From an uncultured Anaerolineae bacterium (GTDB taxonomy: Bacteria > Chloroflexota > Anaerolineae > Anaerolineales > Villigracilaceae), in NCBI GenBank assembly GCA_903854805.1, contig CAINXK010000222.1, forward strand, positions 1 to 10,764: DNA of 10,764 nt. The letters run 5' to 3'. Both the position numbers and the translations under genes were made by a program. Of this stretch, positions 6,168-10,764 are shown piece after piece (positions within the stretch are counted from its first letter, which is position 1; each line of letters opens with the position of its first letter). Under the pieces are notes generated by a model, which saw only the letters and a list, made by a program, of their open reading frames with translations, made no database searches and was not told where the DNA came from.

Positions 6168-6818
6168 TTATTCCTTGTCCAGACCTTCTCTGATTGCATA
6201 CAGGGCCGCCTGGGTGCGGTTTGCCAATTGAAGCTTGCTAAGGATGTTACTTACATATTTTGCGATCGTGCGTTCGTGAACAAACATGGCAGCGGCGATT
6301 TCCTGATTGCTCAGGCCTTTCGCAATCAGACGCAGGGTCTGCAATTCGCGATCGGTCAACACCAGGGAATGGTTGGTGTGAGGGGGCGTGGGCTCGGTAT
6401 TGATTTCCTGAATTACCTTAATAGCAATTGAAGAATCAATGTAAGATTGTCCCTTGGCAACATCTCGAATGGCTTGCATGAGCTGTTCCCAGGTGGAATC
6501 CTTCAGGAGGTAACCAATTGCGCCGGCTTTGATGGCTCGGAAGACGCGTTCAGGGTCGGCGTAACCGGTCAGGATCAATATTTTTGCGGCAGGGGCAACT
6601 TCTCTCAGCTTCGAAATAGAATCAAGACCATCCTGTTTGGGCATAACCAGGTCCAGCAGGATCACATCAGGTTTGTCTTGTTTTGCAATTTCGATGGCTT
6701 CCTGGCCATCCCGGGCCTGGCCTACAATCTTGATATCTGATTGAAAGGACAGGATAGAGACCAGTCCCTCCCGGACTACAGTCTGATCATCCACTACAAG
6801 AACACGAATTTCTTTCAT
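6168..6818 (-). CDS. NarL/LuxR-family response regulator
   Basis: The 216-residue protein has a receiver domain (about 3-120) and a LuxR-type helix-turn-helix (about 154-212). In the receiver, D10 and D11 form the acidic pocket, D56 in LLDLVMP is the phosphorylation site, and T84 and K106 are the switch residues. The DNA-binding part starts with LTDRELQTLRLIAKGLSNQEI and contains the recognition helix near HERTIAKYVSNIL. It should be phosphorylated by the histidine kinase encoded just upstream and then bind promoters as a dimer. Its start overlaps the kinase stop by ATGA (6815-6818) and is preceded by GGAGGGG, so the two are co-translated. Target genes cannot be read from this window. No kinase-like or effector genes other than its partner are adjacent downstream; the next gene is convergent. 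Confidence 0.95.
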   Translation of the reverse strand: MKEIRVLVVDDQTVVREGLVSILSFQSDIKIVGQARDGQEAIEIAKQDKPDVILLDLVMPKQDGLDSISKLREVAPAAKILILTGYADPERVFRAIKAGAIGYLLKDSTWEQLMQAIRDVAKGQSYIDSSIAIKVIQEINTEPTPPHTNHSLVLTDRELQTLRLIAKGLSNQEIAAAMFVHERTIAKYVSNILSKLQLANRTQAALYAIREGLDKE

Positions 6819-8980
6819 TCATCCCCTCCAGAATGGCCATTATTTTTTAGAGTAACAGTTATCTTTGTCCCTTTGCCAGGAGCTGAAGATATTTTCAATT
6901 TTCCGCCAATTTGCAATGCGCGTTCGCGCATGGATCGCATGCCAATGCCTCCATGGTCGGTTATTTTTGGATCGAAGCCACAACCGTTATCATCGACTTC
7001 CAAAATGAAATTAGTTTTTTTATTTTTCATAGAAACGTTTACCTGGGTTGCTTTTGCATGTTTGATCACGTTGTTTAGAGCTTCCTGGGTGATGAAGTAT
7101 AACGCTAGTTCCTTTTCCAGTGGTAATGATATATCATCATCTGTGCTTAGGCGGGCATTAATATCAGCGCGACCTTCCACGGCGGATAAACGATACTGGA
7201 TGGCTTCAACCAGGCCGTCGCGTTCAAAATCGACTGGCTGCATTTGAAACATAAAAAGACGCATTTCTTTGAGTGCCTGGCGGGCGTTTTCAGCCATGCG
7301 GACGATAACCTTGGCGGGCATATCGGTTACACCGGCCTGAATGCCGGCCTGGGTCGCTTCTGCCAGAGTCACCAGACCGTAAAGCTTTTGGGTGACCGAA
7401 TCGTGCAGGTCGCGTACCAGTCTCTGCCGTTCTGCCAGGGCGATGGATAATTGGCGCTGGCGGTTACTAAGAACGAATGTGGCCACCTCATCGGTAACAG
7501 CGGTTAACCGGGCGACCTCGTCAGGGGTATAGGGCGAATTTCCTGTCCGGCTCAGGCTGATCATGCCAAGCGTTTGGCCTTCCATGATCATCGGGATCAG
7601 CAATAATGACATGGGGCCTAAGTCTCGCATGGGGGCCGGAATACGCGCATCACTTTGCATATCCGGTATCAGCAGGGGGGTGCCGTGATTAAGGACCCAT
7701 TCCACAATTTCAAGATTGGCCGGGATGGATACCATGTGGCTATTTGGGACGAGTGGCAGACCATGTTGAGCCGCCAGAACCAGGTTGCGTCCTTTTTCGG
7801 TTTTATAGTGTTCATCCAACAGGTATACGGTGATTGATTGGCTGTGGGATGAATAAACGATCTGGTAAATCGATTCGGCGAGAAAATCATCCAGGTTGAT
7901 GGCCCGGCTGGCGGCGCTGGTGATGGAGTGTAACAAAATGAACATTTCATCGCGCGCCTGTTGGCGGGCTTCATCCGCCAGCCGCCGTTCTGTTATATCA
8001 CGCCAGACAATTAGTTTTCCAAATTGGTTCGAATTGGCATCGATCAGTGGGGAAGTGTGGATGTCCAGAAATATCCATTCTTCATCTATTTTTACACTGC
8101 CTTTTAATCCAATCTCGCGATTGTCATTGAGACTGTTCATTAAGTTGGGCCAGTTGATAAATATTTCTTCGGCAGGCAGCCCCCATAATTTTTTCCCAGG
8201 AACACCGATAAGTTTCTCCGCGGCAGTGTTGATGTCTACAATGCGATTATTAGCATCCATCACAATCCAGCCATCATTCATGCTTTGTACAACACTTTCC
8301 CGTGTGATTGGGGGGATCTCGAAAATACCTGCGTTTCGAAAACCAAGTGTGAGCGCAATTCCGGTGGCCAGCAACGATAAAACTTTTAAATCTTGTGTCA
8401 ATACAAAATCAGCAATGCTGAAGTTGTTATTGATCACGATCGAAGCCGCAATGCCAGACATAATAAAAATGGTCTGGTGACGGTAGGCAAGCGGCCGGTA
8501 ACTAAAATCACGCGCCAGCATCACCAGTGCGATCAACAAAAGGCCAGTGGAATAAATTGCATTGACAGAAAACCAGGGGCTATTTGCGGCGATTGGGTCA
8601 GGGGGATTAAGATAAAACTTGGGGGAGAAAAAAAAACCACCCGGGTTGTTCCAGAACAAAATCTGAGTGACCAGTGGTTCCAGCGCCAGGATTGCCAGGG
8701 TGGCCGGCAACAGCCGGTTTTCACTACGGGTATAGTGGATGACAAATGTTAATATGGTTATGTAACCCAGGCTCACGCTCAACTGGATAACTGCGAGCCA
8801 GAATGATCTTGATAAGAAATGCCCACGATCGAGATAAAAATTTGCAATCGCCGCAACCGTCACGGCTGATGCAAACAGTATTAAACTCGAAGCGCCATTT
8901 TTGGTCCAATTCTTGATGGCAACGACCAGAATAATTATTGAATTGATCAGAGCGAGGGTAAGAACAATTATTGTCGGCAT
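6815..8980 (-). CDS. 7TM-PAS-GAF sensor histidine kinase (NarX/DesK-type core)
   Basis: This 721-residue protein has four parts. About seven membrane helices lie within residues 1-215, matching the 7TM sensor region found at the N-terminus of some histidine kinases. A PAS domain (about 226-335) starts with the characteristic MNDGWIVMDANNRIVDIN. A GAF domain covers about 345-508. The kinase core is of the HisKA_3 type: the phospho-accepting histidine is H526 in RDLHDSVTQKLYGL, the N box is QEALNNVIKHA (632-642), and the G boxes are DDNGCGFD (663-670) and GGIGM (677-681). It should sense a ligand at the membrane plus a cytoplasmic cue through PAS/GAF and phosphorylate the partner regulator. No haem-, flavin- or metal-binding motif is evident. 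The ATG at 8980 has little Shine-Dalgarno support, but an in-frame TAG lies about 10 codons upstream with no other start between. Confidence 0.95.
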   Translation of the reverse strand: MPTIIVLTLALINSIIILVVAIKNWTKNGASSLILFASAVTVAAIANFYLDRGHFLSRSFWLAVIQLSVSLGYITILTFVIHYTRSENRLLPATLAILALEPLVTQILFWNNPGGFFFSPKFYLNPPDPIAANSPWFSVNAIYSTGLLLIALVMLARDFSYRPLAYRHQTIFIMSGIAASIVINNNFSIADFVLTQDLKVLSLLATGIALTLGFRNAGIFEIPPITRESVVQSMNDGWIVMDANNRIVDINTAAEKLIGVPGKKLWGLPAEEIFINWPNLMNSLNDNREIGLKGSVKIDEEWIFLDIHTSPLIDANSNQFGKLIVWRDITERRLADEARQQARDEMFILLHSITSAASRAINLDDFLAESIYQIVYSSHSQSITVYLLDEHYKTEKGRNLVLAAQHGLPLVPNSHMVSIPANLEIVEWVLNHGTPLLIPDMQSDARIPAPMRDLGPMSLLLIPMIMEGQTLGMISLSRTGNSPYTPDEVARLTAVTDEVATFVLSNRQRQLSIALAERQRLVRDLHDSVTQKLYGLVTLAEATQAGIQAGVTDMPAKVIVRMAENARQALKEMRLFMFQMQPVDFERDGLVEAIQYRLSAVEGRADINARLSTDDDISLPLEKELALYFITQEALNNVIKHAKATQVNVSMKNKKTNFILEVDDNGCGFDPKITDHGGIGMRSMRERALQIGGKLKISSAPGKGTKITVTLKNNGHSGGDE

Positions 8981-9068
8981 GCAGTTACGAGGCTCGAAAA
9001 CCCAAAACTATTATTAAAACAGGTTTGTTCTGGTTCAAGAGTGTTTAAATACCCGGAAATTTCATTCC

Positions 9069-9074
9069 ATTATA
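9069..9074 (-). promoter_or_regulatory. Probable -10 box of the two-component operon
   Basis: A perfect TATAAT on the minus strand lies about 90 nt before the kinase start, within the 161-bp gap after the TPR gene. No good -35 box is present at 16-18 bp, as that stretch is A/T-rich (AATAATAATTT). It suggests that kinase and regulator are transcribed separately from the TPR gene, possibly with an activator. Confidence 0.5.
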
Positions 9075-9141
9075 CCCGGTTGCGTGTAAATTATTATTAA
9101 GATCTCATCTAATGGGTTGCGCTGTGCTAGCGCGCAGCTGG

Positions 9142-10542
9142 TTATTTCTGCTTGCGGGTATAGCAGGCATCCAGCGAATACGTGATGTCTTTATCCTTTG
9201 GATCAAGCGAGCTGGCGGTTTTATAGGCTTTGCGCGCATATTTTAGGCGTTTATTGCTGCGGTAGATATCCCCGAGATTTTTCCAGGGAATGGCGCTGGT
9301 GGGGCCAAGCCTGGCGGCTTTATAGTATGCCCGAATGGCGTTGTTGATGAGCCCCAATTCGCGGTAAACCAGGCCTAAATTTAACCAGTTTTGCGGATTT
9401 TTCGTGTTGAGGTCTTTGGCTTTTTTATAGGGAGTTAGTGCATCTGCCGGGCGTTGCAAAGTTGTGTATAGATCTCCCAACCTGGTCCAGATATGCGCAT
9501 CCTGCGAGTCGAGTTGCAGTGATTGCTTGTACGCCAGGATGGCTTCATCGATTCGCAGGCTATCTTGATAGAGAATACCCAGGTTCTTCCAGGGATTGGC
9601 CAGCTTGGGGTTAGATTCGATCGATTTATTTGTTGCGCTGAGCGCTTCTGGTGAGCGCTGCAACATCCGATAGGCCAGGCCCAGATTATCCCACGCATCT
9701 GCTGAGGTTGGATCGAGTTTTAGCGAAGTTTGATAAGCATCCACTGCGCGTTCAAAGAATCCCATGCTGTGGGCGACCATCCCAATTGCGACGTAATAGC
9801 GTGCCTGCAGTTGCGACAGCGAATTGTTTTGGGTAATTCCCAGCCCAAGCTCCAATAATTTTTTCGATTCGGTATATTCTTGTCTGGCCCAATGCAATGC
9901 TGCCAGCATGTGGATCAACTCGGCGCGCAGGTTCGGGGCTTCCTTCCAATCGGGGATCTCATTCAGCAGGTCTTCTCGCAGGGTGACCGCGTTTGGGAGT
10001 TCTTTTGATAATTGGGCGGCGTTCCAATAGGGCCAATTCAGGGATTTGACGAGAGAAAACACTCTTTTTGGCGTGGGTTCTTCAGTTAATTCGACCATGC
10101 GATGGCGGAAAGACCAAAAGTCGAGGGCTTTGGATGGCAGCGCATCAGCTTCTTCTTCATTTAGCCAGAAAACAGCCCGAATTTGATGATCTACAAGCAG
10201 TTCCCGCCGAATATTCAAGGCGCGGTATGCGTTGTTGTCCGTTGGACCGCCACCATTGTGCAGACCAGAGACAAAGAAGATTGTCCTATCGCGTTCAGGG
10301 TATTGAGATAGGAACATCGGGATATCATAATTTTCTTGGTTTACATCCAGGTGAAAAACCGTTTGTTTAAGCTTGCGCAGCTTTTTTTCCAGGCAGATTT
10401 GCGCATCGATAAAAACTAATTTTGAACGGTATGCAGCCAGTAATATGGATGGTCTTTGCCAGCGGCTGGCCAGCTGGAGTTCTTCGAACAGGGTTGTGAT
10501 GTCATCTTCGATTGGATCAATATGGTTATTCTTGGGATTCAT
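9142..10542 (-). CDS. TPR protein with a P-loop-free STAND-like N-terminal domain
   Basis: The 466-residue protein has an N-terminal domain of about 170 residues and a C-terminal TPR array. The repeats run at about 247-278, 281-312, 315-346, 349-380, 383-414 and 417-448, each 34 residues long with W-x-N-L-G or similar at the start and A-Y at the middle (for example AWDNLGLAY, PWKNLGILY). A degenerate repeat sits at 205-235. The N-terminal part contains the hydrophobic strand RTIFFVSGL (86-94), then GGG and NAYRALNIRRE (104-114), then AVFWLNEEEADAL (123-135) and DFWSFRHRMVEL (141-152). This alternation of strands and helices looks like a nucleotide-binding fold, but no Walker A motif is present. 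I recall the same segment in other Anaerolineae TPR proteins but cannot name the family. It may be a scaffold or sensor for protein interactions. The ATG at 10542 has an excellent Shine-Dalgarno. No signal peptide or membrane helix. Confidence 0.85.
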   Translation of the reverse strand: MNPKNNHIDPIEDDITTLFEELQLASRWQRPSILLAAYRSKLVFIDAQICLEKKLRKLKQTVFHLDVNQENYDIPMFLSQYPERDRTIFFVSGLHNGGGPTDNNAYRALNIRRELLVDHQIRAVFWLNEEEADALPSKALDFWSFRHRMVELTEEPTPKRVFSLVKSLNWPYWNAAQLSKELPNAVTLREDLLNEIPDWKEAPNLRAELIHMLAALHWARQEYTESKKLLELGLGITQNNSLSQLQARYYVAIGMVAHSMGFFERAVDAYQTSLKLDPTSADAWDNLGLAYRMLQRSPEALSATNKSIESNPKLANPWKNLGILYQDSLRIDEAILAYKQSLQLDSQDAHIWTRLGDLYTTLQRPADALTPYKKAKDLNTKNPQNWLNLGLVYRELGLINNAIRAYYKAARLGPTSAIPWKNLGDIYRSNKRLKYARKAYKTASSLDPKDKDITYSLDACYTRKQK

Positions 10543-10544
10543 TT

Positions 10545-10554
10545 GATCACCTCT
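10545..10554 (-). promoter_or_regulatory. Near-perfect Shine-Dalgarno of the TPR gene
   Basis: AGAGGTGATC on the minus strand matches the anti-Shine-Dalgarno end of 16S rRNA over nine to ten bases and sits at the right distance from ATG. It fixes the start and predicts strong translation, stronger than for any other gene in the window. Confidence 0.8.
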
Positions 10555-10571
10555 TGAGGAAAGGATTGGCC

Positions 10572-10612
10572 TATGCTCCGGTTACCCGAATGTATATATG
10601 CAGTGGAGCATA
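10572..10612. repeat. 8-bp inverted repeat upstream of the TPR gene, possible operator
   Basis: TATGCTCC (10572-10579) and GGAGCATA (10605-10612) are exact reverse complements with 25 nt between them. The spacer contains TATATA-like sequence (10593-10598) that could be the -10 region of the minus-strand promoter for the TPR gene. I see no clear -35 box. It could be an operator bracketing the promoter, or a leader hairpin if transcription starts upstream of it. Confidence 0.45.
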
Positions 10613-10635
10613 ACTTGCTTATTCAAATTCTTTTG

Positions 10636-10716
10636 GGACGCGGACGAGCGCCGACAAGCGCGGAAAAAGCAAAAATCTTTTGGTTTTTCCGCGTACATCC
10701 GCGAAAATCCGCGTCC
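10636..10716. repeat. 81-bp imperfect palindrome, likely dispersed intergenic repeat
   Basis: Two nested perfect arm pairs share one centre at 10676. The outer arms are GGACGCGGA (10636-10644) and TCCGCGTCC (10708-10716). The inner arms are CGCGGAAAAA (10659-10668) and TTTTTCCGCG (10684-10693), continuing inward after one mismatch as CAAAA/TTTTG with a tiny loop. The right half carries CCGCG three times at exactly 10-bp spacing (10689, 10699, 10709). I recall very similar TCCGCG-rich elements in the intergenic DNA of many bacterial genomes, so a REP- or MITE-like family is the best guess. It lies upstream of the TPR gene, outside any reading frame. The stretch 10717-10764 also holds the small palindrome TTAGCGCTAA and nothing else I recognise. 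Confidence 0.75.
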
Positions 10717-10764
10717 AATTGGGGTTCTCTGCGGGCTTAGCGCTAAAAGCTTGGAAACCACGTT

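Noticed and set aside
9119..9133. GCGCT/AGCGC hairpin after the TPR gene as a terminator
   Set aside because: The stem is five pairs and is not followed by a run of T on the minus strand.

Overview
This window looks like chromosomal DNA from a free-living bacterium, most likely a member of the Chloroflexota (Anaerolineae-like). The lineage call is an inference. It rests on roughly 50% G+C, on a TPR protein whose N-terminal part resembles sequences I recall from Anaerolineae, and on the general style of the 7TM histidine kinase and the stand-alone gyrase-like pinwheel protein. No phage, transposase, plasmid or CRISPR genes are visible.

Layout, left to right. Positions 1-393 hold no gene, but contain a perfect 19-bp hairpin, a small tandem repeat and a terminator. 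A tRNA-Arg(TCG) gene lies on the minus strand at 394-466, with its own promoter at 477-505 and the terminator at 322-346. Next comes a minus-strand run, read from right to left: a five-helix membrane protein of unknown function (3278-2460), an HhH-GPD DNA-3-methyladenine glycosylase (2437-1790) and a PLP-dependent class I/II aminotransferase (1657-539). A 312-bp divergent intergenic region (3279-3590) separates this run from a plus-strand pair. The pair is a coiled-coil protein with six GyrA-C-terminal-like repeats (3591-4781) and a YegD-like Hsp70-family ATPase lacking a substrate-binding domain (4778-6115). Their reading frames overlap by ATGA.

A convergent junction at 6116-6167 leads to a minus-strand two-component system: a 721-residue 7TM-PAS-GAF histidine kinase (8980-6815) and its NarL-type response regulator (6818-6168), also overlapping by ATGA. 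Upstream on the same strand is a TPR protein (10542-9142) with an unusual N-terminal domain. The last 220 bp hold an inverted repeat around the likely promoter of that gene and an 81-bp imperfect palindrome that looks like a dispersed intergenic repeat.

Functionally, the two-component genes form one signalling unit and the pinwheel/Hsp70-like genes form one co-translated unit. The minus-strand trio has no obvious shared pathway. The pinwheel plus Hsp70-like pair is the best candidate for an undescribed system. The TPR protein with its apparently P-loop-free N-terminal domain is second.
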